The notes beneath the pieces are model-generated. The model searched no databases and was not told the DNA's origin. It was given only the letters and a program-made list of their open reading frames with translations. 64,000 bases of DNA. Source: Endozoicomonas sp965232255. GTDB lineage: Bacteria > Pseudomonadota > Gammaproteobacteria > Pseudomonadales > Endozoicomonadaceae. Location: NCBI GenBank assembly GCA_965232255.1, contig OZ246962.1, positions 3,534,001 to 3,598,000 on the forward strand, in the 5' to 3' direction. Positions 45,177-53,373 of the stretch are shown in pieces. The position numbers and the translations under genes are program-made. The number at the start of each line of letters is the position of its first letter. The first letter of the stretch is position 1.

Positions 45177-45662
45177 ATGAAGATAGCCAAAGAGAGAGTA
45201 GCCCTATTTCATTACACTCTGAAAAACGACGAGGGCGAAGTTCTCGACAGCTCTGATGGAGAGGCCCCTATGGCTTATCTTCACGGAGAGCACAATATTG
45301 TCGAAGGGCTGGAAAATGCCCTGGAAGGCAAGCAGCCTGGCGATAAGTTTGAGGTCGTGGTTGAGCCAGCTGAGGCCTACGGTGAATACGATGAAAGCCT
45401 GGTTCAGCCAGTGCCGAAAGCGCAATTTGGTGATCACCCGGTGGAAGTCGGCAACCAGTTCCATGCTGATACCGCCATCGGGCCACGCATTGTCACCGTA
45501 GTTGCTATTGACGACGAAAATGACCAAGTAGTGATTGATGCCAACCACTCTCTAGCGGGGGAAAATCTTCATTTCAACGTCGAGGTGGTTGATGTGCGTG
45601 AAGCCACCAAAGAAGAGCTGGACCACGGCCATGTGCATGGTCCGGATACGAATGTCCACTGA
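45177..45662 (+). CDS. slyD: SlyD-like FKBP-type peptidyl-prolyl isomerase
   Basis: A 161-residue cytoplasmic prolyl isomerase/chaperone. FKBP part: VALFHYTLKNDEGEVLDSS, PMAYLHGEHNIVEGLENAL. The inserted chaperone flap is FEVVVEPAEAYGEYDESLVQ through VVIDANHSLAGENLHFNVEV, the D-x-N-H-P/S-L-A-G-x-x-L motif. The C-terminal metal-binding tail is short but His-rich (DHGHVHGPDTNVH), unlike the long tail of E. coli SlyD. ATG 45177 follows AAGG. A terminator hairpin follows. Confidence 0.94.
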   Translation: MKIAKERVALFHYTLKNDEGEVLDSSDGEAPMAYLHGEHNIVEGLENALEGKQPGDKFEVVVEPAEAYGEYDESLVQPVPKAQFGDHPVEVGNQFHADTAIGPRIVTVVAIDDENDQVVIDANHSLAGENLHFNVEVVDVREATKEELDHGHVHGPDTNVH

Positions 45663-45671
45663 TCAGTGACT

Positions 45672-45691
45672 GCCGGTTTATGCCGGCTTTT
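45672..45691 (+). terminator. Terminator after slyD
   Basis: GCCGG (45672-45676) pairs with CCGGC (45683-45687), followed by four T. Confidence 0.7.
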
Positions 45692-45713
45692 CCTGTCTTG
45701 CCAATTTCCCCTC

Positions 45714-45956
45714 TCACACAATCACATAAGTGGCATATCGAGTTTTGTTTCGGCCTTGCAACTGGATGTTGTCCAGCACGCGATTTTCAACCATTGCCCG
45801 AAAAGCCTTTGCCAGCCGCATTTTTTGCAAATCATCCTGAATTGACCACAACCCCAAAGCTTCCAACAGTACCGATACGCAGAACACAGAACCCTTTTGT
45901 CTGCTATTGATCACTTGCTGCAAAGGCATTACAAAGAGGCTCAGCCGTATATCCAT
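45714..45956 (-). CDS. Small hypothetical protein
   Basis: An 80-codon frame from ATG 45956 with AAGGA at seven bases, the best reason to think it real. The product (MDIRLSLFVMPLQQVINSR...) has a hydrophobic first half and a basic second half (MRLAKAFRAMVENRVLDNIQ, then GRNKTRYATY) and resembles no family I know. It sits between slyD and the Gate-domain gene. It could equally be chance coding in a 419-bp gap. Confidence 0.4.
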   Translation of the reverse strand: MDIRLSLFVMPLQQVINSRQKGSVFCVSVLLEALGLWSIQDDLQKMRLAKAFRAMVENRVLDNIQLQGRNKTRYATYVIV

Positions 45957-46081
45957 GCATACATCCTTCTTTGCGCTACCGCGGTGGCAATAATAAATGA
46001 CTATGACACCATAATTTACTGTGCGCATTTAGACGTTGGTGGAAAACGGTTGACCAGAGTTATCAGAATAATCAACAAGCA

Positions 46082-47263
46082 TCAGCCCGGCCCGATTAAT
46101 GGAATAAGTAACAGATAGAGGTAACGGGCAGCCACACCGGCACAAATACCGCCAATAGTGTGAGCCAGAATGGCTTTGGAGGTGAGCCGACGAAAACCCA
46201 ACGAGTCAAGCATGGCCGTGTGCGTACTCAGATAACCGCTCCAGCACATTCCCATGGCGGTAAAAACGGCGATATCACTGCCGCCAATAATGCCCTGACT
46301 GATAAAGTTGGGCACTAGCGACATGGCCGCGCCTACTGCACCCAGTGAAGTAATTGGGAAAGCCACCAGCTCCGCATGGTCAAAACCAAACAAAAGTTCA
46401 AACAGCCAGGTCGCATGACCGGCCAACCTCGGCAACAGAGCGACACCTTCAAAGGCACCTCCGGTGTAACCGGTGATCGGAGCACCAAATGTTAATACCA
46501 TGACAAAAGTGCTGATGATCAATACTCCCGGAATAATGGCAACCCCCATTTTCACCCCACTCTTGCCCCCATCGAGCAACGCATTGAGAAAGCGCAGCCA
46601 CGCCGGATCGGTGGATCCGTGGCCATCAAGCAACTCGCTGTGAGCATCAGTAAGGCTGATGCCTTGCAGGCTGGCATCATTACCGATAAAACGCTGCATC
46701 AGGCGCGTGGAGATAATCGCTCCCACCAAAGCACCTGCCAAACCAATCATGGCCGGCACAAAATAAGTAGTGCCAGACTGCCGATTTTGCAAAGTTGCCA
46801 TAAAAGTGATGACAATCAGCCCCATACCAAACGAAGTGCCAAAATTGGTCAGGGAGATAATCTCCGGTACTTTAAAAGAGTGATTAAAACGACGATCTTT
46901 GGCCAAGCCGATAATGGCTGGATTGTCCGAGAAAAAAGTCATCATGGCAGCCATGGCAGCACGGCCAGGCAGATTAAACAGAGGCCGCATCAATGGCACC
47001 AGCATCCGCTCAACCAGGGAGATAACATGAAACTCCATCAGTAAACGACCTGCAGCGCCAGTCAATACAGTGATTCCCATAAGAAACAAAACCGTGTTCA
47101 ACAACAGCTGATGGGCGGTATTGAACAGGGTGTTAAACATATACGTTACACCCATGGTGCGACCAAGATAGCCAAACAGCAGACCAGCGACAATCAGCAG
47201 AACCAGCGGCTCAACAATCTGACGTGTACTTGTTGATGAATTGGTTGAGAGTCCATCACTCAT
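46082..47263 (-). CDS. Gate (nucleoside-recognition) domain membrane protein
   Basis: A 393-residue inner-membrane protein with about nine helices, resembling the CD0519/CD1768 family. The Gate-type motif is MMTFFSDNPAIIGLAKDRRF (about 106-125), and the second Gate half has GAVGAAMSLVPNFISQG. Homologues are presumed transporters; substrate unknown. ATG 47263 follows AGGAG. A 16-bp tandem duplication stands just upstream at 47284. No genes are coupled to it. Confidence 0.8.
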   Translation of the reverse strand: MSDGLSTNSSTSTRQIVEPLVLLIVAGLLFGYLGRTMGVTYMFNTLFNTAHQLLLNTVLFLMGITVLTGAAGRLLMEFHVISLVERMLVPLMRPLFNLPGRAAMAAMMTFFSDNPAIIGLAKDRRFNHSFKVPEIISLTNFGTSFGMGLIVITFMATLQNRQSGTTYFVPAMIGLAGALVGAIISTRLMQRFIGNDASLQGISLTDAHSELLDGHGSTDPAWLRFLNALLDGGKSGVKMGVAIIPGVLIISTFVMVLTFGAPITGYTGGAFEGVALLPRLAGHATWLFELLFGFDHAELVAFPITSLGAVGAAMSLVPNFISQGIIGGSDIAVFTAMGMCWSGYLSTHTAMLDSLGFRRLTSKAILAHTIGGICAGVAARYLYLLLIPLIGPG

Positions 47264-47283
47264 TGCAACTCCTGTTAGCTATT

Positions 47284-47314
47284 AGTTAGTAGTACAAATA
47301 GTTAGTAGTACAAA
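47284..47314. repeat. 16-bp-period tandem duplication
   Basis: AGTTAGTAGTACAAA is found at 47284-47298 and 47300-47314, one base apart, 21 bases upstream of the Gate-domain gene start. Confidence 0.8.
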
Positions 47315-47448
47315 ACCGGTCAGTAGATAGCCAACCCCCTTGGCAACGTCATCGATACGACCAGTAATTACAAAGCGGGCTGCAATTAGTAATTTTTATT
47401 TATATACGACCAAAGTCTTATATCCCACATCACAGCTTAAAATCCTGT

Positions 47449-48369
47449 TTAACTGTCTGTCTGGGAATCAATAAACTGAATTACCTTGTTCTGAACACTG
47501 ATCGAGTTAAAATCCTTATTCCCCACCTCATGCATAATAAACGATGTAAGTAAGTCAATTTCAATATCAACGTTGTCATCAATCATGCCAATTGCCTTCA
47601 TCGAACTGACCCACTCGCGAATATCCATCGGTGTCAGTTGCGAACACGGCCTGAATTGGCAGTAGGTAGACGGATCAAAAGCAGTGGGAGGAAATTCACT
47701 CATTGTCGGAGTCAACAAATAAGCTATAACGCGCTTTTGTGCCTCCTGGCCAGTCATATCCGTTTCCGCCAGTTGGCCATGAATGAAAGCCACCAAGTTT
47801 TTTTCATCGATCGGTAAATCAGGAGCAATCAGCGACTTTTCTCGCAATTCACTGATAAATGCCCGGATGTTATGAATACTGAATGACTTGCCCTTTCTCA
47901 CTTCAGTGACAATGTTTTCCGCCGCTTCAGTGCCTTTAACGTGAACACTGCCTGCTGGTTCTATGGTCGTCGCTGAGACGCTGTCACTTGTGTCTTGCGC
48001 CACCTTCTGCATATCCGTAACGTAGCCCACTTCCAGAATCTTCCGTCGGCAAATCGGACACTCCTTATCCTTTCTTACGGGGACATCTTCGAACTCGAAG
48101 GTATCAGGATCGACACCACCAGCGAGCATATCCCGGTAGATCCGCCAGTACTCCACCGAGCTGTCGTCTACTTCAAGCGCACTGGCCAGAGCAACGGATG
48201 TACCCCACTGCTCCTTCAAACACGAAAGGTGATAATAGCTCTTGCAGTTGCAATCAAGCCTGACAGTTTTGCCCAGGTAATGGCTCTCGCCCTGGGCAGA
48301 ATGGTCAAAGGCATCAACCAAACAGATAGCACATTTGAATACACTTGCTGTCGCCGAGGAAGAGTCCAT
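47449..48369 (-). CDS. RING-CH-like zinc-finger protein, candidate ubiquitin-ligase effector
   Basis: A 306-residue protein whose first 110 residues hold eight zinc ligands in RING-CH (C4HC3) order: C13-x2-C16, C40-x-C42, H47-x2-C50, C104-x2-C107 (FKCAICLVD; LDCNCKSYYHLSCLKEQW; ECPICRRKI). The C6-C7 spacing (53 residues) is longer than usual. RING-CH proteins in eukaryotes are E3 ubiquitin ligases. The C-terminal half has two ~57-residue repeats, about 163-219 and 246-301, sharing I-R-x-[FW]-[IV]-S, [LM]-I-x-[DP], F-I and [KR]-V-I-x-[YF], perhaps a target-binding module. ATG 48369 follows AAGGTGG. No signal peptide. Secretion into a host is inference. Confidence 0.75.
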   Translation of the reverse strand: MDSSSATASVFKCAICLVDAFDHSAQGESHYLGKTVRLDCNCKSYYHLSCLKEQWGTSVALASALEVDDSSVEYWRIYRDMLAGGVDPDTFEFEDVPVRKDKECPICRRKILEVGYVTDMQKVAQDTSDSVSATTIEPAGSVHVKGTEAAENIVTEVRKGKSFSIHNIRAFISELREKSLIAPDLPIDEKNLVAFIHGQLAETDMTGQEAQKRVIAYLLTPTMSEFPPTAFDPSTYCQFRPCSQLTPMDIREWVSSMKAIGMIDDNVDIEIDLLTSFIMHEVGNKDFNSISVQNKVIQFIDSQTDS

Positions 48370-48466
48370 AAAACTACCACCTTACCGGTCGCCGATGGTA
48401 ACTTAGACTCGCAACTGGATAATAAGTTGCAGCCCGACCAGTGACTCATTAGTCGGGTTTCGGCTC

Positions 48467-50053
48467 TTAGTGCTCCCTGGTGGGGCGGAAGTTAATGTCC
48501 GGATACCGCTCCTCAGCCAATGACAGGTTTACCCGGGTCGGTGCCAGATAAGTCAGGTAGCCACCGCCATCCATGGCCAGGTTCTCAGAACACTTGCGCT
48601 TGAACTCTTCGAGTTTTTTATTATCGCCACAGTCAACCCAACGGGCAGTGTGGACGTTCACCGGCTCATAAATAGCCTCAACCTTGTATTCATCTTTCAG
48701 GCGACGCATAACCACATCAAACTGCAACACACCCACGGCCCCGAGAATCAGGTCGTTATTATTCATCGGCATAAACAACTGCGTGGCGCCCTCCTCCGAC
48801 AGCTGTTGCAAACCTTTTTGCAACTGCTTCAGTTTCAACGGGTCTTTCAGGCGCACACGGCGAAACAGCTCCGGAGCAAAATGAGGGATACCCATAAATT
48901 TGAGCATTTCCCCTTGGGTAAAGGTATCGCCAATCTGAATGGTACCGTGGTTATGCAAACCGATAATATCGCCAGAAATCGCCTCATCCACATGGGAACG
49001 ATCGCCGGCCAGGAAGGTTACCGCATCGGCAATTTTTACCTCTTTGCCAATGCGCACATGCTTCATCTTCATGTTACGAGTGTATTTACCGGAACAAATG
49101 CGCAAAAAGGCGATACGGTCACGGTGTTTCGGGTCCATATTGGCCTGGATTTTGAACACGAAGCCAGAGAAATTCTCCTCATTAGCCGCTACCATGCGTT
49201 CGTTGGTTTCCCGGGGCATAGGCGACGGTGCCCACTTAACAAAGTCATCCAGCATTTCACGTACGCCAAAATTGGCTAAGGCGGTGCCAAAAAATACCGG
49301 TGTCATGCGCCCTGCCAGGTACTCTTCCAGGTCGAATTCATGGCTTGCCCCGCGCACTAGCTCAATCTCATCCAACAGATCACCATGCAGATCGCCCAGC
49401 AATGTTTTCGCTTCTTCTGACTCCAGCCCCTGAATGCGAACATCGTCTGGCACCACGCTGGCCTGCCCCGGCTTAAACACATGAATGGTATCGGTGTAGA
49501 GGTTATAAACGCCTTTAAACTGCTTGCCCATGCCGATGGGCCAGGTGATGGGCGCGCACTGGATTTTCAGAATATCTTCAATCTCATCCAGCACTTCAAT
49601 CTGATCGCGCACCTCCCGATCCATCTTGTTGACAAACGTAAAGATCGGCGTGTCGCGCAGACGACACACTTCCATCAGTTTGATGGTACGGTCTTCGACG
49701 CCTTTGGCACCGTCGATCACCATAAGACAGCTGTCTACTGCTGTCAGAGTTCGGTAGGTATCTTCCGAGAAATCCTCGTGCCCCGGTGTATCGAGCAAAT
49801 TGACGGTCTGGCCATGGTAAGGAAACTGCATAACCGAGGTGGTGATGGAGATGCCCCGCTCCTGTTCCATTTTCATCCAGTCCGAGGTGGCCATGCGACC
49901 GCTTTTACGTCCTTTAACCGTACCAGCCAACTGAATGGCCCCTCCTAACAGCAGGAGCTTTTCGGTGATGGTGGTCTTCCCGGCATCCGGATGAGAAATG
50001 ATAGCAAATGAGCGTCTGGCTTTTACTTCCCTGGTCAGGGATGACGTGGTCAT
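48467..50053 (-). CDS. prfC: Peptide chain release factor 3
   Basis: GTPase that recycles RF1/RF2 from the ribosome after termination. The 528-residue product matches E. coli RF3 (529): G1 SHPDAGKTTITEKLLL, switch region GRKSGRMATSDWMKMEQERG, G3 DTPGHEDFSEDTYRTL, G4 NKMDRE, then FKIQANMDPKHRDRIAFLRI and QFDVVMRRLKDEY. ATG 50053 is chosen for homology; the frame continues open to 50128. Convergent-free, single gene. Confidence 0.97.
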   Translation of the reverse strand: MTTSSLTREVKARRSFAIISHPDAGKTTITEKLLLLGGAIQLAGTVKGRKSGRMATSDWMKMEQERGISITTSVMQFPYHGQTVNLLDTPGHEDFSEDTYRTLTAVDSCLMVIDGAKGVEDRTIKLMEVCRLRDTPIFTFVNKMDREVRDQIEVLDEIEDILKIQCAPITWPIGMGKQFKGVYNLYTDTIHVFKPGQASVVPDDVRIQGLESEEAKTLLGDLHGDLLDEIELVRGASHEFDLEEYLAGRMTPVFFGTALANFGVREMLDDFVKWAPSPMPRETNERMVAANEENFSGFVFKIQANMDPKHRDRIAFLRICSGKYTRNMKMKHVRIGKEVKIADAVTFLAGDRSHVDEAISGDIIGLHNHGTIQIGDTFTQGEMLKFMGIPHFAPELFRRVRLKDPLKLKQLQKGLQQLSEEGATQLFMPMNNNDLILGAVGVLQFDVVMRRLKDEYKVEAIYEPVNVHTARWVDCGDNKKLEEFKRKCSENLAMDGGGYLTYLAPTRVNLSLAEERYPDINFRPTREH

Positions 50054-50274
50054 AGGTATGTTCCAAATTATGTGCGCGTTTTGTCCCCATTTTATCCGGC
50101 TGCGACTGACAAAACAGTGCAGCGACACAAATCAGGGTCGGGACAAAATAACGGATAAGCAATGTTTATCAAAAGTTGGATGAATTATCCAAATCGGTGC
50201 GTGGACTGCAAGCAAACCGGTTATTTTCCAACCACAGCTCAGAATCCACTATACCCAGCAGCGAACTTTCTACC

Positions 50275-51279
50275 CTAGGAGGCGGACAGACAAGAGGAAA
50301 ACGCTTGAAACAGAATTGAGTCTGGTATTGGGAAGGTCACCGACACAAACCGGTTGTGAAAATCGTCTTGCGCCAGCAGCTCAGAAAACAGCCTGGCAAC
50401 ATCTGCGCCACTGTTATCAAAAATGCCACACCCCCAGGCACCCAGCACCAAATGCCTGACACCATTATTGACCGCAATGGTAAGTATTTTTCTGGCACGC
50501 TGCTGCATGGCAGCCTGAACTTCCGCCTCCGGAACGCCAGCACAGAGGGTTCTGTCAACAGCAGGGGCAGTAATAAACGAAACCCGGTAAGGTTCGTGCA
50601 AATTTCCATCATCATCCCTGAACACCGGAACGTCCGGCGAATAAATCATGGCATCGGAGTGCAAGCCACGGTCTCTGTTTTGATGGGCCCGGTTATATTC
50701 GTACATTGGCGAGCCTTTTTTGCTGGCAAGAGCAGCATAGAGCGCAGAAGATCTTGCCAGGCAATCCTCTTGCGTATTGGTGCCATCCAAAAACATGCCG
50801 CCCGGCGAAATCGCCGAAGCAAAATTCAGGCAGGCAACACTTGGAGCACTCTTTTTTTTCCGTTGTTCTTGTGCACAGAGTCGGGAACAAGCTACCAGCG
50901 ATGTCTCTTGAGTCACTTCGATCCTGGTTGCGGCACAAACATAACCTGACGAGGGCAAAGACAGCCCTTCCCCTGGGGCGTAGTACACCGTGTTGCTGAT
51001 ACAACGGTCAATCGCCAAGCGCAAATCCACCGTTTTACCATCCAGACTCAACTCTCGCTTCTCCAGGATCGCCAGTGTATCCCGCGCTATGGCGCTCCAT
51101 TTTTTCAGTCCAGGATCACGCTGTATACGTCGGGTAGATAATGCCATCGGTCGGGGCACCTGACGAAAGCCTGCGTCGGAAGTTGCCGCTCTGGCACCAC
51201 TGGCCTTGGTTTTTTTTCCAGGCTGACGCTGTCGCGAAGTCTCTGGGACAGCGGCCGGTCGTCCGTGGACAGAATTCAT
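50275..51279 (-). CDS. PARG-like macrodomain protein (TIGR02452 type)
   Basis: A 334-residue protein of the microbial poly(ADP-ribose) glycohydrolase type. The signature NFASAISPGGMFLDGTNTQE-D (152-172) corresponds to the family's N-x-A-x-x-x-P-G-G-G-x-x-x-G-x-x-x-Q-E-E. Here the third glycine is Met162 and the second, catalytic, glutamate is Asp172, so activity may be altered. The fold continues with RSSALYAALA, MIYSPDVPVFRDDDG, VSFITAPAVD and HLVLGAWGCGIFDN (phosphate loop). The first ~50 residues are basic, disordered and signal-free. PARG removes ADP-ribose polymers, a eukaryotic signal. ATG 51279 follows GGAG. Confidence 0.85.
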   Translation of the reverse strand: MNSVHGRPAAVPETSRQRQPGKKTKASGARAATSDAGFRQVPRPMALSTRRIQRDPGLKKWSAIARDTLAILEKRELSLDGKTVDLRLAIDRCISNTVYYAPGEGLSLPSSGYVCAATRIEVTQETSLVACSRLCAQEQRKKKSAPSVACLNFASAISPGGMFLDGTNTQEDCLARSSALYAALASKKGSPMYEYNRAHQNRDRGLHSDAMIYSPDVPVFRDDDGNLHEPYRVSFITAPAVDRTLCAGVPEAEVQAAMQQRARKILTIAVNNGVRHLVLGAWGCGIFDNSGADVARLFSELLAQDDFHNRFVSVTFPIPDSILFQAFSSCLSAS

Positions 51280-51402
51280 TTTTACACTCCGATCAGTCTG
51301 AATATCCAGTCACCAGTGTGGCACGTTCTCACCTTATTGCCACTTTGCGTAGGCAGCTACCAGTAGAGCGCCTAAGCGCGACGACCGTTCAACGTCCCTG
51401 AT

Positions 51403-51807
51403 TCACGAAGCATTAGGCCACTTTACCAAGCTCTCCTGACCGTGCTCATCAAGCTGCCACCACTCATCCATATCAGCGCCCTCCTGCCATGGGCCGCTGT
51501 TGCAGCGCACCGTACAGTGGCCGAAAGCCTGCAAACTTCTGGCACACTGAGTATCATCCTGCCAAGGTGTACCCGGCGTTTTAAACCAGATGCTGGTCCA
51601 GAGTTTGCCTACGGCTTGCTCAACAATCATTACCGGAATGGTTTGTCCCTGCCAGGTGACTTGCAGATCGTGAACCACGCGACCACTGTTGATGCTGGTC
51701 ACTGCGTCAAATGTGGTATCAAGCCAGTCACGAATGGTCGCAAGCGGGAGTTTACGGACGTAAACTTCGATGTCATCGACGGTATTGACGGATTCAGAGT
51801 TGCTCAT
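51403..51807 (-). CDS. Conserved hypothetical protein
   Basis: A 134-residue cytoplasmic protein, not recognised. It starts with an acidic helix (NTVDDIEVYVRKLPLATIRD) and has WLDTTFDAV, DLQVTWQGQTIPVMIVEQ, SIWFKTPGTPWQDDTQCARS and GPWQEGADMDEWWQLDEHGQ, rich in Trp. ATG 51807; the sequence immediately upstream belongs to the first IS605-like element, which therefore separates it from dapE, with which it was presumably once co-transcribed. Confidence 0.7.
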   Translation of the reverse strand: MSNSESVNTVDDIEVYVRKLPLATIRDWLDTTFDAVTSINSGRVVHDLQVTWQGQTIPVMIVEQAVGKLWTSIWFKTPGTPWQDDTQCARSLQAFGHCTVRCNSGPWQEGADMDEWWQLDEHGQESLVKWPNAS

Positions 51808-52169
51808 CGAAAACCTCGCGAGAAACCCAGTACTTTTAGTACTGGGAGGGATAGCGACCAGCCTGATAAGGCTGGAAAACTAACTTCTTTTGATATCAGC
51901 ACTTTCGGCATCTTCCAGTATTGCGGTTAAAATAGTCACTGCTATTATTCACCTGTCTTTGCAGACCTACCTCCGAGCTGGAGGAATGTTAAGCCTGCGG
52001 AGTTCGTGTGAGACTTGGGGAGCATGGGTTGATTCACTGTCGTAAAAGCTCCCAACGTGGAACTTTTGCGCGAAAACCAAGCCTGTTCCCTGAGCAACGA
52101 ACGATGAAACAGGAAGCCTGTTGGGTGACTAACAGGAATCCCGCTCCTTCAGGGGCGGGAGGATGTCAA
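51808..52169 (+). mobile_element. Non-autonomous IS200/IS605-type element with omega-RNA-like scaffold, copy 1
   Basis: 362 bp sharing most of its sequence with the copy at 55083. The left end carries a perfect 8-bp palindrome (51826-51833 with 51839-51846). The right end carries CCCGCTCC (52140-52147) paired with GGGGCGGG (52152-52159), then GAGGATGTCAA. That ending is typical of the right end of IS200/IS605 tnpB elements, where the omega RNA finishes. A worn tnpB-like tail (frame ending K-Q-E-A) is visible, but no intact tnpA or tnpB. A stem CCTCC/GGAGG (51970-51984) is shared with copy 2 although the loop differs. It abuts the start codon of the leftward 51807 gene. The family assignment is from recognition of the ends, not from a search. 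Confidence 0.7.
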
Positions 52170-52179
52170 GCAGGAAAGG

Positions 52180-53316
52180 TCACTTGGTAGCCAATAAACG
52201 AGTGAGTATACCCGTATAGATTTCCCGAAGGGTATCAAGATCTTCGGCCTTCACACACTCATTCACTTTATGAATAGTGGCATTGACCGGGCCAAGCTCC
52301 ACCACTTGTGCGCCAGTGGGGGCAATAAAACGTCCGTCGGATGTGCCACCAGCAGTGGATAGCTCGGTTTTTTGCCCAGTAACGTCATAAATGGCCTGGC
52401 AAGTAGCATCCACCAACTCGCCCGGACGAGTCAGAAAGGGTTGGCCACTCAGATGCCAGTCAATCTGGTAATCCAGCTGATAGCGATCAAGAATGGCGGC
52501 TACTCTGACACGCAGTTGCTCTGCGGTCACTTCTGACGAAAAACGGAAGTTAAAGTTGACCTGGCACTCGCCCGGAATCACATTGCCAGCGCCGGTGCCA
52601 GCCTGAATCTGCCAGATCTGGAAACTGGTGGGCGGAAAAAACGCATTGCCTTGATCCCATACCTCATCGATCAGCCCGGCAATAGCTGGCGCTGCCTCAT
52701 GCACCGGATTACGGGCCAGCTGCGGATAGGCAACATGTCCCTGAATACCCTTGATGGTCAGGTAACCATGCAACGACCCACGTCGTCCGTTTTTCACCAC
52801 ATCCCCTACGGTATGACTACTGGAGGGCTCTCCCACCAGGCACCAGTCGATATGTTCCTGGCGCGCTTGCAGGTGTTCCATCACTTTCACTGTACCGTTA
52901 ATGGCCTGCCCCTCTTCATCGCTGGTGATCAAAAAGGCGATGGAGCCGCGATGATCGGGATGAGCCGTCAGGAAATCTTCACAGGCAGTAACCATGGCGG
53001 CCAGGCTACCTTTCATGTCTGCTGCGCCGCGCCCATGGAGCATCCCATCAATAATGGCTGGCTGAAACGGTGGATTAGCCCACTGCGCTTCAGATCCAGG
53101 CGGCACCACATCCGTATGCCCGGCAAAGGCCAGCACCGGGGGCTGATCACCCTTGCGTAGCCAGATATTGTCTACCTCGCCAAAACGCAACCGTTCCACC
53201 GTAAAGCCAAGTGGTTGCAAGTGACGAATAAGCAACTCCTGGCAGCCTTCATCGGCTGGGGTCACAGAGGGACGGCGGATTAGCTCCATGGCCAGTTGCA
53301 GGGTTTTTGATGTCAT
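52180..53316 (-). CDS. dapE: Succinyl-diaminopimelate desuccinylase
   Basis: Zinc enzyme of the lysine/diaminopimelate pathway that hydrolyses N-succinyl-LL-DAP. The 378-residue product matches E. coli DapE (375): LIRRPSVTPADEGCQELL, LAFAGHTDVVPPG (zinc His/Asp), GRGAADMKGSLAAMV, ITSDEEGQAINGTVKVMEHL (catalytic EE), RNPVHEAAPAIAGL, ELSTAGGTSDGRFIA, and VELGPVNATIHKVNECV. ATG 53316 is preferred; 53328 is possible. It follows the GH84 gene by 57 bases and ends 11 bases from the element at 52169. Confidence 0.97.
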   Translation of the reverse strand: MTSKTLQLAMELIRRPSVTPADEGCQELLIRHLQPLGFTVERLRFGEVDNIWLRKGDQPPVLAFAGHTDVVPPGSEAQWANPPFQPAIIDGMLHGRGAADMKGSLAAMVTACEDFLTAHPDHRGSIAFLITSDEEGQAINGTVKVMEHLQARQEHIDWCLVGEPSSSHTVGDVVKNGRRGSLHGYLTIKGIQGHVAYPQLARNPVHEAAPAIAGLIDEVWDQGNAFFPPTSFQIWQIQAGTGAGNVIPGECQVNFNFRFSSEVTAEQLRVRVAAILDRYQLDYQIDWHLSGQPFLTRPGELVDATCQAIYDVTGQKTELSTAGGTSDGRFIAPTGAQVVELGPVNATIHKVNECVKAEDLDTLREIYTGILTRLLATK

Positions 53317-53373
53317 GGTCTCAATCATCGGTTGTTTGGCCAGGATTCAGTTATGATCAGTGCAGCAGACTGT

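Noticed and set aside
48650..49279. 209-codon frame antisense to prfC
   Set aside because: Shadow of the strongly coding prfC frame on the other strand.
52008..52190. 60-codon frame inside the first IS605-like element
   Set aside because: It is part of the worn tnpB-like tail; the corresponding frame in copy 2 differs and stops, so it is not a gene.
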